DNA of 64,000 nucleotides from Qipengyuania pelagi (GTDB taxonomy: Bacteria > Pseudomonadota > Alphaproteobacteria > Sphingomonadales > Sphingomonadaceae), in contig NZ_WTYD01000001.1 in the NCBI RefSeq assembly GCF_009827295.1, forward strand, positions 1,426,001-1,490,000, read 5' to 3'. Both the position numbers and the translations under genes were made by a program. Below are positions 57,036 through 64,000 of this stretch, piece after piece. The stretch's first letter is position 1. The number at the start of each line of letters is the position of its first letter. The notes under the pieces were generated by a model. That model had not been told where the DNA came from. It was given only the letters and a program-made list of their open reading frames with translations, and did no database searches.

Positions 57036-57926
57036 ATGAACGCACAGACTGGTTTCAACGCCGCCAAACCGATCGCCGCGCCGACGCCCGCCGACCTCAC
57101 CATCACCGTGCGCGACGAGCGCTTCAACCGCGCTGCCACTCCCAAGCGGTGGTGGGCGGGCGAACCGTTCGGGACTGCCTGGCACAACGCGCTGTCCGCC
57201 ACCTTTCCGCGCGGCGAGGCTTTCTTCATCGAGGCGGTCAAGGCGCATCGACCCACCGAAGGCGATGGCGCCGATCCCAAGCTGACGGCGGAAATCCGCG
57301 CCTTCGTGAAGCAGGAAATCAATCACACTCGCGAACACATCGCCTTCAACCGTCTGGCCGAAGACCACGGCTACGACATCCAAGCGATCGACAAGCGGGT
57401 GGAGGAATTGCTTGCGCTGACGAAGGGCCGCCCCGCGATCGCCAATCTCGCGGTGACCATGGCGCTCGAACATTTCACCGCCATGATCGCGGCGGAATTC
57501 CTCGCCAATCCGAAGCATTTCGAGATCTCCGACCTGGAAGTCGCCGCCATGTGGCGCTGGCACGCGGTCGAGGAGATCGAACACAAGGGCGTCGCCTTCG
57601 ACACCTGGAACCATGCGACACGGGACTGGAGCGCCTGGCGCCGCTGGCGAGTGCGCAATCTCGTGATGTTGATCGTAACCGCGCGTTTCCTCAAGAATCG
57701 CTGGATCGACACGCTGATGCTGCTTGAACAGGATGGCATCACGGGCTGGAAGGCGCGCTGGGGCCTGTTCAAATATCTCGCCGTCACGCCGGGTATCATC
57801 CGCCGTCTGGCCCTGCCCTGGCTTTCCTATTTCAAGCCCGGCTTCCATCCGTGGGATCATGACGATCGCGCGTTGATCGGCAAATATGACGGCGAATTTT
57901 CCGACGCGCTGATGCCGGCTGAGTAA
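57036..57926 (+). CDS. Predicted metal-dependent hydrolase (ferritin-like, PF10118-type)
   Basis: A 296-residue protein of the predicted metal-dependent hydrolase family. Likely di-iron ligands are the repeated E-x2-H elements in the middle: EINHTREHIAF, ALEHFTAMIAAEFL and AVEEIEHKGVAFD. The C-terminal third has hydrophobic helices that may sit on the membrane. Related proteins are often near fatty-acid or steroid genes and TetR regulators. Substrate unknown. Expression is most likely derepressed through the adjacent TetR gene. A perfect terminator follows. Confidence 0.88.
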   Translation: MNAQTGFNAAKPIAAPTPADLTITVRDERFNRAATPKRWWAGEPFGTAWHNALSATFPRGEAFFIEAVKAHRPTEGDGADPKLTAEIRAFVKQEINHTREHIAFNRLAEDHGYDIQAIDKRVEELLALTKGRPAIANLAVTMALEHFTAMIAAEFLANPKHFEISDLEVAAMWRWHAVEEIEHKGVAFDTWNHATRDWSAWRRWRVRNLVMLIVTARFLKNRWIDTLMLLEQDGITGWKARWGLFKYLAVTPGIIRRLALPWLSYFKPGFHPWDHDDRALIGKYDGEFSDALMPAE

Positions 57927-57945
57927 GCTACACTCACCTAAACAA

Positions 57946-57977
57946 AAAAGGCTCCGCAAGCGATTGCGGAGCCTTTT
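57946..57977. terminator. Bidirectional terminator between the hydrolase and a GNAT gene
   Basis: A 14-bp perfect stem (AAAAGGCTCCGCAA / TTGCGGAGCCTTTT) with a 4-nt loop, usable for both convergent transcripts because the stem begins with A residues and ends with T residues. Confidence 0.93.
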
Positions 57978-58007
57978 GCTTGGTTTCGCTTGACGATTGG
58001 GCGGCGA

Positions 58008-58544
58008 TCAGGCCGCGATCGGCATTTGCGGCTGGTCTGCGAGATCGAGGCTGAACAGCACGCATTCCGCCGCTTCGCCCCGGCCACAACTGTGGCGCCG
58101 CGCGCTCTGGCCCGTCGGACGGAATCCCACCTTCCTCAAGACGCGGCCCGAGGCGGGGTTGTCGGCGAAATGCCCTGCCGAAAGGCGCGTATGGCCGATC
58201 AGGCGGGCAATATCGATCATGCCCCTCGCCGCTTCGGTCGCATAGCCACGCCCCCAATAGGGCCGCGCGATCCAGTAGCCGAGCTCGACCGAGCCATCGC
58301 CCTGCTCGCCCACCGGGTCGATCCCGATGCATCCGATCAGACGCGATTTTTGGGTGATGAGAAAGCGGGGATAGGCCGCGACATGGTCGCGCGAGACGAA
58401 GCTCTCGGCATCTTCCCGGCGATACGGCCACGGGGCGCTCGCGAGATTGCGGACCACGCCTTCATCCGAAATGCCGCCGAAAATCGCTTCGGCATCTTCG
58501 GGCCAGGCGGGCCGCAGCAGCAGCCTCTCGGTCACATGGAACAT
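58008..58544 (-). CDS. GNAT acetyltransferase (RimJ/RimL type)
   Basis: A 178-residue acetyltransferase. The RimJ/RimL fold is shown by ERLLLRPAWPEDAEAIF at the start, GYWIARPYWGRGYATEAARGMI (acetyl-CoA loop) and NPASGRVLRKVGF near the C-terminus. Substrate unknown. The ATG at 58544 has GGGGAG 7 nt upstream; the ATG at 58559 is upstream of that and not supported. Confidence 0.9.
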   Translation of the reverse strand: MFHVTERLLLRPAWPEDAEAIFGGISDEGVVRNLASAPWPYRREDAESFVSRDHVAAYPRFLITQKSRLIGCIGIDPVGEQGDGSVELGYWIARPYWGRGYATEAARGMIDIARLIGHTRLSAGHFADNPASGRVLRKVGFRPTGQSARRHSCGRGEAAECVLFSLDLADQPQMPIAA

Positions 58545-58647
58545 CGTCTGTCTCCCCATACCACGCGCCGATCTCCTAGGCCGGCCGCGTGACGATTGCG
58601 TGATGACGAAACAAAGTTTCGCCGTGTCGGTTGCAGAGGGAGAAATG

Positions 58648-58668
58648 AAAAAGGGAGCGGAACCTCCC
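58648..58668 (-). terminator. Probable terminator of rplU-rpmA
   Basis: On the minus strand GGGAG, a 6-nt loop and CTCCC are followed by TTTTTC. The 5-bp stem is short, but the position (97 nt downstream of rpmA) and T run fit. The rest of the 220-nt gap shows no gene. Confidence 0.5.
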
Positions 58669-58764
58669 CGACAAATCGGGCTGGTCCCATCTCCCTCTAA
58701 GAATGCCGGTGGTAAGCCCGGCTGGGACCGTCCCGATGGACGATCCCCTTATCGAATCGTCCGG

Positions 58765-59034
58765 TTATTCCGCGGCTTGCGCCTGCATGTCGACCGATAC
58801 GTATTTGCGGCCGAGCTTGCCCGCGTGGAATCGCACGATCCCGTCGGTAAGCGCGAACAGCGTGTGGTCCTTGCCCATGCCGACATTGCTGCCCGGGTAG
58901 AACTTGGTGCCGCGCTGGCGCACGATAATGTTGCCGGCGACCACATCCTGGCTGCCGAACTTCTTCACACCGAGACGACGACCGGCCGAATCGCGACCGT
59001 TGCGGGATGAACCACCTGCTTTTTTATGTGCCAT
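58765..59034 (-). CDS. rpmA: 50S ribosomal protein L27
   Basis: An 89-residue ribosomal protein whose N-terminus ([16 protein letters not shown]) reaches the peptidyl-transferase centre. The conserved [28 protein letters not shown] segment is intact. Second gene of rplU-rpmA, 12 nt downstream of rplU, the usual order. Confidence 0.98.
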   Translation of the reverse strand: MAHKKAGGSSRNGRDSAGRRLGVKKFGSQDVVAGNIIVRQRGTKFYPGSNVGMGKDHTLFALTDGIVRFHAGKLGRKYVSVDMQAQAAE

Positions 59035-59046
59035 GGTTAGCGGTCC

Positions 59047-59571
59047 TTACTTCTTGTCTTCAGTCTTGGCGGCGGCCTTCTTGGGCGCTGCCTTCTTGGC
59101 GGGAGCCTTCTTGGCCGTCTCGGTCTCATGCGTACCGGACTTGGCGGGCGCGGCGTCCTTCTTCGGCGCGGCCTTCTTGGCGGCGGGCTTGCTCGCGGGA
59201 GCGGCCTTCTCAGCCGCCTCGTCCGCCTTCGGAGCCGCTTCCTTCTTCGGCGCAGCCTTCTTCTCGGCCTTCGAATCGCCCACCGCGACGATGCGCAGCA
59301 GCGTCATCTGCTGGCGATGGCCGTTCTTGCGGCGATAATTGTGCCGACGACGCTTCTTGAAGACGGTGACCTTCTCGCTCTTGGCCTGAGCGATGATCTC
59401 GGCGGAGACGGTGACCTTGCCAGCGTCTTCCATCTTGTCGCCTTCACCGGCGAGCAGAACATCGCCCAGCGTGATCGTATCACCGGCATCGCCTGCCAGT
59501 TTCTCGACCGCGATCTTGTCTCCGGCGGCAACCCGGTACTGCTTGCCGCCCGTACGCACGACTGCGAACAT
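59047..59571 (-). CDS. rplU: 50S ribosomal protein L21 with long C-terminal tail
   Basis: The first about 100 residues are ribosomal L21 ([36 protein letters not shown]). After that, about 70 residues form a Lys/Ala/Pro-rich tail ([20 protein letters not shown]) that is common in alphaproteobacterial L21 and likely disordered. Normal L21 in enterobacteria is 103 residues. First gene of the operon; upstream gap of 254 nt contains the promoter and a short tandem repeat. Confidence 0.97.
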   Translation of the reverse strand: MFAVVRTGGKQYRVAAGDKIAVEKLAGDAGDTITLGDVLLAGEGDKMEDAGKVTVSAEIIAQAKSEKVTVFKKRRRHNYRRKNGHRQQMTLLRIVAVGDSKAEKKAAPKKEAAPKADEAAEKAAPASKPAAKKAAPKKDAAPAKSGTHETETAKKAPAKKAAPKKAAAKTEDKK

Positions 59572-59745
59572 GGTGCTTATCTCTCAATCAGTTTGTTTTG
59601 CCGCGTTCTCCCTCGACGAATTCGAGTGAAAGCGCGGCGCGCCCGTCAGGCCGCCAAAGGCAGCCCCGGAAAGAACGGTGCCGTTAAGGTATGGTGGTGG
59701 CGAAGTCAACGCCGGAATCGCGCCAGAGGCTTCGATCATCCCCTA

Positions 59746-59801
59746 CCAGCAATCCCCGGCTGGCGATCCCCGGCTGGCGATCCGCAGCTGGCGATCCTGA
59801 T
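59746..59801. repeat. Short tandem repeat, four copies of 14 bp
   Basis: Unit CTGGCGATCCCCGG, with the flanking copies altered (CCAGCAATCCCCGG; CTGGCGATCCGCAG; CTGGCGATCCTGAT). It lies between the divergent rplU and lipoprotein promoters, 24 nt before the lipoprotein start. Slipped-strand variation there could affect expression, but no evidence of variability is available. Confidence 0.8.
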
Positions 59802-59825
59802 GCGTCGTGCTATCAGATCGTCACC

Positions 59826-60341
59826 ATGCGTCCAGCCTTTCTCGCCGCCATTGCCCTCGTCCCCGCCCTTGCCGCGTGCCAGACCGCGCCGGACGGGGCC
59901 TATCCTTCGCTTGCGATCCGCGATGTCGAACGAGCGCAGGGGCAGCTCGAGCCGGTTCCGGGTGACCCGATCGACGTGCCGCCGGTCGAGGTGCCGCTCG
60001 ACGGCCCGCTCGACCAGCGCCTTGCCGCCCTGGTCGAACAGGGCCGCAATGCCCATGCCCGCTTCACCGCAGCCGCGCCGCGCGCCGCGCGCCTCGCTTC
60101 CGCCGCGAGCGGCTCGGGTGTCGGCAGCGATGCCTGGGCGTCCGCGCAGGTCGCCCTGGCCGATCTCGATTCGATCCGCAGCGAAGCCGCCATCGCGCTG
60201 GCCGATCTTGACCTGCTCTTCATCGCCGCGAGCGTGGAGGCGAACGGTACGCCCGCTATTGCCGATGCGCGCCGGACCCTGCTGTCGCTGGTGCAGGAGG
60301 AAGACCGAACCTTAGCCGATCTGCGGGCGCGGGTGCGGTGA
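59826..60341 (+). CDS. Small lipoprotein of unknown function
   Basis: A 171-residue protein with a lipoprotein signal (AALVPALAACQ, Cys18). The mature part is Ala/Asp/Arg-rich and predicted helical (QRLAALVEQGRNAHARFTAAAPRAARLASAASG). No known domain is recognised. Its ATG is directly downstream of the 14-bp tandem repeat. The FNR-type regulator follows 4 nt later, so the genes may be co-transcribed. Confidence 0.78.
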   Translation: MRPAFLAAIALVPALAACQTAPDGAYPSLAIRDVERAQGQLEPVPGDPIDVPPVEVPLDGPLDQRLAALVEQGRNAHARFTAAAPRAARLASAASGSGVGSDAWASAQVALADLDSIRSEAAIALADLDLLFIAASVEANGTPAIADARRTLLSLVQEEDRTLADLRARVR

Positions 60342-60345
60342 CTGG

Positions 60346-61032
60346 ATGAGCCTCGCCTGCGCCTCCTGTCCGGTGCGCGACCGCGCGGCGTGCTCCGTGC
60401 TCGCCCCGGAGGAGCGGGCCGCGCTGGCCAGGGTCGGCCATACGCGCCATCTCGCGCGCGGGCAGACCTTGTTCGCGGCAGGCGATCCGGTGACAAGCTG
60501 CGCCACGCTGGTTTCAGGCGCGCTCAAGGTCACCAGCCTCGAGCGGGATGGAAGCGAGCATATCCTCGCCCTCGTCCATCCTTCCGGCTTCGTCGGCGAA
60601 TTCTTTCAGCCCTTCGCCGCCCATGACGTGGTCGCGCTGTCTGATAGCAGGCTATGCGTGTTCGCGGGGCCGGACATGGAAGCGGCGATCGCGCGCTACC
60701 CGGCGCTCGCGCAGGCCTTGCTGAGGCGAACGCAGGAAGACCTTCATGCCAGCCGGGCATTGCTGGCAATCGGGAGTAAGGTTTCGGCGCGCGCACGGGT
60801 TGCCGCGATCCTCATCGAATTCTCGCGCGCTGCCAGCGATTCGCCCTGCCATCCCGCACGCGCCTTCGACCTGCCCTTGTCTCGCGGGGACCTCGCAAGC
60901 TTTCTGGGGCTGACCATCGAAACCGTGAGCCGCCAGATCACCGCCCTCGAACGCGACGGCGCGATCCAGCGCAGCGGAAAGCGCGGGATCGAACTGGTCG
61001 ACCCCGCGCTGCTCTCCGCATCGGCACAGTAA
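60346..61032 (+). CDS. FNR-type oxygen-responsive transcriptional regulator (Crp/FNR family)
   Basis: A 228-residue regulator. The N-terminus has C5-x2-C8-x7-C16 (CASCPVRDRAAC) and C104 (SRLCVF) aligns with the fourth ligand of E. coli FNR, so it probably holds an O2-labile [4Fe-4S] cluster. The cNMP-like beta-roll covers about 30-135 and the HTH about 170-210, with the FNR-type recognition motif ETVSR. It should bind TTGAT-N4-ATCAA sites; one such site is 552 nt away at 61584. The start is an ATG. Confidence 0.93.
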   Translation: MSLACASCPVRDRAACSVLAPEERAALARVGHTRHLARGQTLFAAGDPVTSCATLVSGALKVTSLERDGSEHILALVHPSGFVGEFFQPFAAHDVVALSDSRLCVFAGPDMEAAIARYPALAQALLRRTQEDLHASRALLAIGSKVSARARVAAILIEFSRAASDSPCHPARAFDLPLSRGDLASFLGLTIETVSRQITALERDGAIQRSGKRGIELVDPALLSASAQ

Positions 61033-61035
61033 GTG

Positions 61036-61527
61036 TCAGACGAAGGCCCGGATCGTCATCACCGCCAGACCCCAGCCAAGGATCAGAACCGGCAGGATCA
61101 GCATCTGGACTGCCGCGTCGCGGCCATTCAGCCGACCCGTATAGGTCGCGATCCCCTTGTGCATCAGCTGCTGCAGCCTGAGCGGACGCGCACCGTGTTT
61201 CGGCCCGATCTGGGTCCATAGCGCCGGTACGCCGAAACCCGCGACGATGAACAGCGCGAAGATCGCTATGGGTATCGCGAGGCCGGGGCTGGCGAGCCCG
61301 ATGGCCATCACCGCGACGAACCCCAGATAGAGCGCCACCGTCGCCGCGTAGAGCGCGACCGGCATCTCGAAGCTGCGATCGACCACGACCGGCTGCACCG
61401 GATCGACGCGCAGGGCTGGAAGGTTTTCTGGCAAAACATCCGGTGCAGGCTGCCTTTCTGCCATGGCCGGAGCGGTATGGATCCGGGCCCGCTGCGCCAT
61501 TTGGTCGCGTGCGATGTGCTTGGACAT
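61036..61527 (-). CDS. Small membrane protein, likely FNR-regulated
   Basis: A 163-residue protein with a polar N-terminal 55 residues and three hydrophobic segments (about 58-80, 82-106 and 138-160). I do not recognise the family. The ATG at 61527 has GGGAG 8 nt upstream. A perfect FNR box is centred 63 nt upstream, so it is predicted to be expressed when oxygen is low. It converges with the FNR-type gene with 3 nt between. Confidence 0.8.
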   Translation of the reverse strand: MSKHIARDQMAQRARIHTAPAMAERQPAPDVLPENLPALRVDPVQPVVVDRSFEMPVALYAATVALYLGFVAVMAIGLASPGLAIPIAIFALFIVAGFGVPALWTQIGPKHGARPLRLQQLMHKGIATYTGRLNGRDAAVQMLILPVLILGWGLAVMTIRAFV

Positions 61528-61583
61528 GATCTTAACTCCCGTTGCTGTGGGAGCATCAATGCGCCGACCGGAAAGCGCGCGCC

Positions 61584-61597
61584 TTGATCTCGATCAA
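61584..61597 (-). promoter_or_regulatory. FNR box
   Basis: TTGATCTCGATCAA is a perfect match to the FNR/FixK consensus TTGAT-N4-ATCAA. It lies between the moaE stop and the membrane-protein gene, centred 63 nt before that start codon; with activation at -41.5 the transcript would begin about 22 nt before the ATG. Confidence 0.88.
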
Positions 61598-61607
61598 ACC
61601 GGAAAAC

Positions 61608-62087
61608 TTATTTCCACCGGGCGAGCGCGGCGTGGTCGTCGCCACGTGGTTCGATCCAGTACCACGCCCCCTCGGAGCCTTCCCCGCGCCGCTCGCGCTT
61701 CCAGAACCACGCCGCCGATTTCAGATGATCCATCAGGAAATCGACCGCGTCGAAGGCGGCGCGGCGATGGGGCGCGGCGGCAGCGACGAGCACGATCCCT
61801 TCGCCCGGTTGCATCGTGCCGACCCGATGCCAGACGAGCACGCCGTCTAGCGCGAATCGTTCCAGTGCCTGTTCAGCCAGAGATTCCATTCCCGGCAGGG
61901 TGAGCGGCTCGTAATGCGTGAGTTCCAGCGCCTTCACATCCTTGCCCGGCCTGACCTTGCCAAGGAAGCTCGCGATCGCGCCTGCGCGGTCGTGCGCGGA
62001 GTTGAAGGCGGCCAGCGCCTCGCCCGCCGACAGCCCCTTGTCCAGCAGGCGGACATCGGCCGGAGTGTCGAGAACCAGCCTAGCCAC
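61608..62087 (-). CDS. moaE: Molybdopterin synthase catalytic subunit
   Basis: Large subunit of molybdopterin synthase; transfers sulphur from MoaD thiocarboxylate to precursor Z. The 159-residue protein has TPADVRLLDKG at the start, LTHYEPLTLPGMES, HRVGTMQPGEGIVLVAAAA and the active-site lysines in MDHLKSAAWFWKRE. The start is a GTG at 62087 that overlaps moaD by eight bases; the frame is open further upstream without homology. Last of moaA-moaD-moaE. Confidence 0.95.
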   Translation of the reverse strand: MARLVLDTPADVRLLDKGLSAGEALAAFNSAHDRAGAIASFLGKVRPGKDVKALELTHYEPLTLPGMESLAEQALERFALDGVLVWHRVGTMQPGEGIVLVAAAAPHRRAAFDAVDFLMDHLKSAAWFWKRERRGEGSEGAWYWIEPRGDDHAALARWK

Positions 62088-62322
62088 CGCTGACCGGGGG
62101 GAGCAGCGCGACCTCCTCGCCATCGCGCGCCATCAAAGCGGTCTTGTCCGCCAGCACCTCGCCTGCACAGGCGACGTGGACGCGTGACGACTGTAACTGT
62201 CCAGCCAGTTCGGGTGCGACTGCGGCAAGCAGCCCCTCCCAATCGAGCGGCGCCGAAACCTCGAGCGATTCGCTCCCCGCCGCATCGCGCAAGGGGCCGA
62301 GAAAGACGATCCTGACGGCCAT
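62080..62322 (-). CDS. moaD: Molybdopterin synthase sulphur carrier subunit
   Basis: An 80-residue ubiquitin-like protein that ends in the required Gly-Gly (PPVSGG), which is adenylated and thiocarboxylated. The start overlaps the moaA stop by one base (TGATG). It works with MoaE encoded next to it. Confidence 0.96.
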   Translation of the reverse strand: MAVRIVFLGPLRDAAGSESLEVSAPLDWEGLLAAVAPELAGQLQSSRVHVACAGEVLADKTALMARDGEEVALLPPVSGG

Positions 62323-63311
62323 CAGCCGCCCGTCACGGACATATGGCGCGGCTGGGCCGGGGCCTGGCCGGGCGCGTCGATCGCGAAGGCGTGGCGCTGG
62401 GGCTTGATCGCCATTGCGCGGTCCATCGCCTCCTGCAAGGCTGCATCGCCCCCTCCGTCACGCAAGGCGGCGCGCAGATCGACGCGCTCTCCGCCGCCGA
62501 GGCAGGGATAGAGCTGGCCCGTGGTGGTCACGCGCACGCGGTTGCACCCTTCGCAGAAATTCTGGGTCAGCGGCGTGATCAGACCGAGCCGTCCACCCGT
62601 CTCCGCAACATCGAAATAGCGCGCTGGGCCACCGGTGCGATGGCCGGACGGGGTCAGGGTCCAGCGCTTTTCCAGCCGCGCGCGCACGGTTTCGAGCGAG
62701 AGGAACTGGTCGAAGCGATCCTCGTCCACTTCGCCCAGCGGCATGGCCTCGATCAGCGTGATCGCATGGCCCTGCCCGTGCGCCCACTCGATGAGGTCGG
62801 GCAATTCGTCCTCGTTGCGCCCCTTGAGGCCCACCGTGTTCAGCTTGACCTCGAGCCCGGCGTGTTTCGCTGCGGCGATCCCTTCGAGGACCCGGTCCAG
62901 CATGTCGCGCCGGGTCAGCTGTTTGAACAAGACCGGATCGCGGGTGTCGAGCGAGACGTTGACGCGCCTGACCCCGGCTTCGCGCAGGGCCTCGGCGTTC
63001 TGGGCCAATTGCGTGCCGTTGGTCGTCAGCGTCACCTCGTCGAGGCCCTCGCCGATCTGTCGGCCAAGCGCGCGGACCAGATCCAGCATGTCGCGCCTCA
63101 CCAGCGGCTCGCCCCCTGTCAGCCGGATGCGCCGCACGCCGCGCGCGATGAAGGCCAGCGCCAGCCGGTGCAGTTCCTCCAGCGTCAGCACTTCCGCCTT
63201 GGGCAGGAAGCGCATCTTTTCGGGCATGCAATAGGTACAGCGCAAATCGCATCGGTCGGTAACCGAAAGGCGCAGATAGGTGATGCGGCGCTGGAAGCTG
63301 TCGACAAGCAT
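62322..63311 (-). CDS. moaA: GTP 3',8-cyclase (MoaA)
   Basis: Radical-SAM enzyme, first step of molybdenum cofactor synthesis from GTP. The 329-residue protein has the SAM cluster motif CDLRCTYC, the second cluster motif [18 protein letters not shown], and ends in Gly-Gly (SVTGG), which is needed for activity. Start is an ATG at 63311 ([21 protein letters not shown]); an ATG at 63350 is an alternative that would overlap the upstream gene. Coupled to moaD. Confidence 0.94.
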   Translation of the reverse strand: MLVDSFQRRITYLRLSVTDRCDLRCTYCMPEKMRFLPKAEVLTLEELHRLALAFIARGVRRIRLTGGEPLVRRDMLDLVRALGRQIGEGLDEVTLTTNGTQLAQNAEALREAGVRRVNVSLDTRDPVLFKQLTRRDMLDRVLEGIAAAKHAGLEVKLNTVGLKGRNEDELPDLIEWAHGQGHAITLIEAMPLGEVDEDRFDQFLSLETVRARLEKRWTLTPSGHRTGGPARYFDVAETGGRLGLITPLTQNFCEGCNRVRVTTTGQLYPCLGGGERVDLRAALRDGGGDAALQEAMDRAMAIKPQRHAFAIDAPGQAPAQPRHMSVTGG

Positions 63312-63318
63312 GAACGCG

Positions 63319-63648
63319 CTATTGTGCCGGATCGCCCGCGCCCTGGCCATCCCCTTCGAGATATTGGCCCGTAATTCCGGGCGCTTCGGCGAGATAGGCC
63401 TCGAAGGCATCCAGCACGGCCCCCTCGCCCGCGACCACATTCGCGCGCGCGGGCACGCCTGCGCGGGCCAGTCCGGCGGCCAGCGCCAGTCGCCATTCGC
63501 GGTGGGTGTGATCGGCGGGCGGCAGCGCGATCATCACATCCTCGCCCGCCCCCATCATGCGCTCAATTTCGGGAAGGTGATCGCGATGGAACGCACCCGA
63601 GGCGGCCAAGGGCGCCTCGGGCAGGTCGGCGACGGTCACGCGCCGCAT
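63319..63648 (-). CDS. Short SDR-like Rossmann-fold protein, probably without catalytic residues
   Basis: A 109-residue protein. Its C-terminal third ([23 protein letters not shown]) resembles the end of short-chain dehydrogenases (xITGQxxxVDGG). It lacks the Gly-rich dinucleotide loop and the YxxxK motif, so it is at most a degenerate half of an SDR. Its ATG overlaps the folB stop by one base (TGATG), and moaA begins 7 nt later. In many alphaproteobacteria an SDR pteridine reductase (FolM-like) sits beside folB, so it may be a reduced descendant; this is an inference. Confidence 0.7.
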   Translation of the reverse strand: MRRVTVADLPEAPLAASGAFHRDHLPEIERMMGAGEDVMIALPPADHTHREWRLALAAGLARAGVPARANVVAGEGAVLDAFEAYLAEAPGITGQYLEGDGQGAGDPAQ

Positions 63649-64000
63649 CAGCGCCGCTCGCGATGAAGCGTAATGCCGATCTTCTCCCCCGCTTCCGCGA
63701 TGGCGAGCTTGACGATCTTCACCGTCACCGCCTCGATCCGGCTGTCCTGAAGGAACAGCGTTTCGCAGACATGATCGGCAACCGCCTCGATCAGCTTGAA
63801 ATGCACGCCCTCGGGCAAGGCGTCCGACGCGGCGAATTTCAGGTCCATATAGTTCTTGGAATGATCGAGCGCGGTGTCGGGATCGTAACGATCGAGCGGC
63901 TTCATCCGCACGCGGATCGTGAAACGCAGCGGCTGGGGCTTGCCGGTCTCCTCGGAATAGATCCCGGTGAGGACGTCGTGTTCGAAATCGGCGATTTCGA
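63648..64000 (-). CDS. folB: Dihydroneopterin aldolase (partial, runs off the right edge)
   Basis: Cleaves dihydroneopterin in folate synthesis. The last 117 residues are in the window, reading from EIADFEHDVLTGIYSEETGKP to the stop; LTGIYSEE corresponds to the FolB substrate-binding start segment and KIVKLAIAEAGEKIGITL to the conserved end. The start lies beyond position 64000. A GTG inside the frame at 63911 is not the real start. The coding end overlaps the SDR-like gene by one base. Confidence 0.85.
   Translation of the reverse strand, partial: EIADFEHDVLTGIYSEETGKPQPLRFTIRVRMKPLDRYDPDTALDHSKNYMDLKFAASDALPEGVHFKLIEAVADHVCETLFLQDSRIEAVTVKIVKLAIAEAGEKIGITLHRERR

Overview
The window is 64 kb of dense, GC-rich chromosome (about 60 genes, short gaps, many 1-4 nt stop/start overlaps). 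Its content points to an alphaproteobacterium of the order Sphingomonadales, probably Erythrobacteraceae. The supporting signs are a CckA hybrid kinase plus its partner CpdR, a GAAC-N7-GAAC LexA box at recA, a plant/alpha-type glutamate-cysteine ligase, a SapC-family protein, a long Lys/Ala-rich tail on ribosomal protein L21, and the gene order pyrF-trpFBA-accD-folC. There is no prophage, insertion sequence, CRISPR array or rRNA operon; most of the window is core genome. The genus is an inference.

Layout. 0-10 kb: pyrimidine/tryptophan/fatty-acid/folate genes (pyrF, trpF, trpB, trpA, accD, folC), an AmpG-like permease, a Rieske oxygenase, an RluB-type pseudouridine synthase and rsmD. 10-20 kb: a UvrD/PcrA helicase, a DEAD-box helicase, a glycolate/lactate-type FAD oxidase, SapC, an N-formylglutamate amidohydrolase opposite cpdR, and tRNA-Val(GAC). 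20-31 kb: NADP isocitrate dehydrogenase, a flavin monooxygenase, a GNAT-nitrilase fusion, a KefB-type antiporter, alaS, a methyltransferase and a glutathione transferase. 31-46 kb: recA with its SOS promoter, the overlapping smpB-DUF2062-cckA cluster, ubiA, rsmE-gshA, an ICMT-like membrane methyltransferase, and a YfgM-like TPR protein with BamB (outer-membrane assembly).

46-58 kb: SelO, a YadA-like trimeric autotransporter with five 84-residue super-repeats, astD, two secreted proteins, rarD, pyrC, ygfZ, and a TetR regulator divergent from a predicted di-iron hydrolase with twin palindromic operators between them. 58-64 kb: rpmA-rplU, an FNR-type oxygen sensor, a small membrane protein with a perfect FNR box in front, moaA-moaD-moaE for molybdopterin, and a truncated SDR-like protein next to folB, which runs off the right edge.

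Functional links inside the window: CckA and CpdR belong to the same CtrA cell-cycle phosphorelay; pyrF and pyrC both serve UMP synthesis; folC and folB both serve folate; BamB and the YfgM-like protein serve envelope biogenesis, which the autotransporter would need. The points most worth a second look are a bidirectional terminator hairpin that also encodes the start of a signal peptide (47857-47888), an apparent AUC start codon for the GNAT-nitrilase fusion, the twin TetR operators, the FNR box, the autotransporter super-repeats and four kinds of dispersed inverted repeat. I did not find a convincing wholly new multi-gene system.
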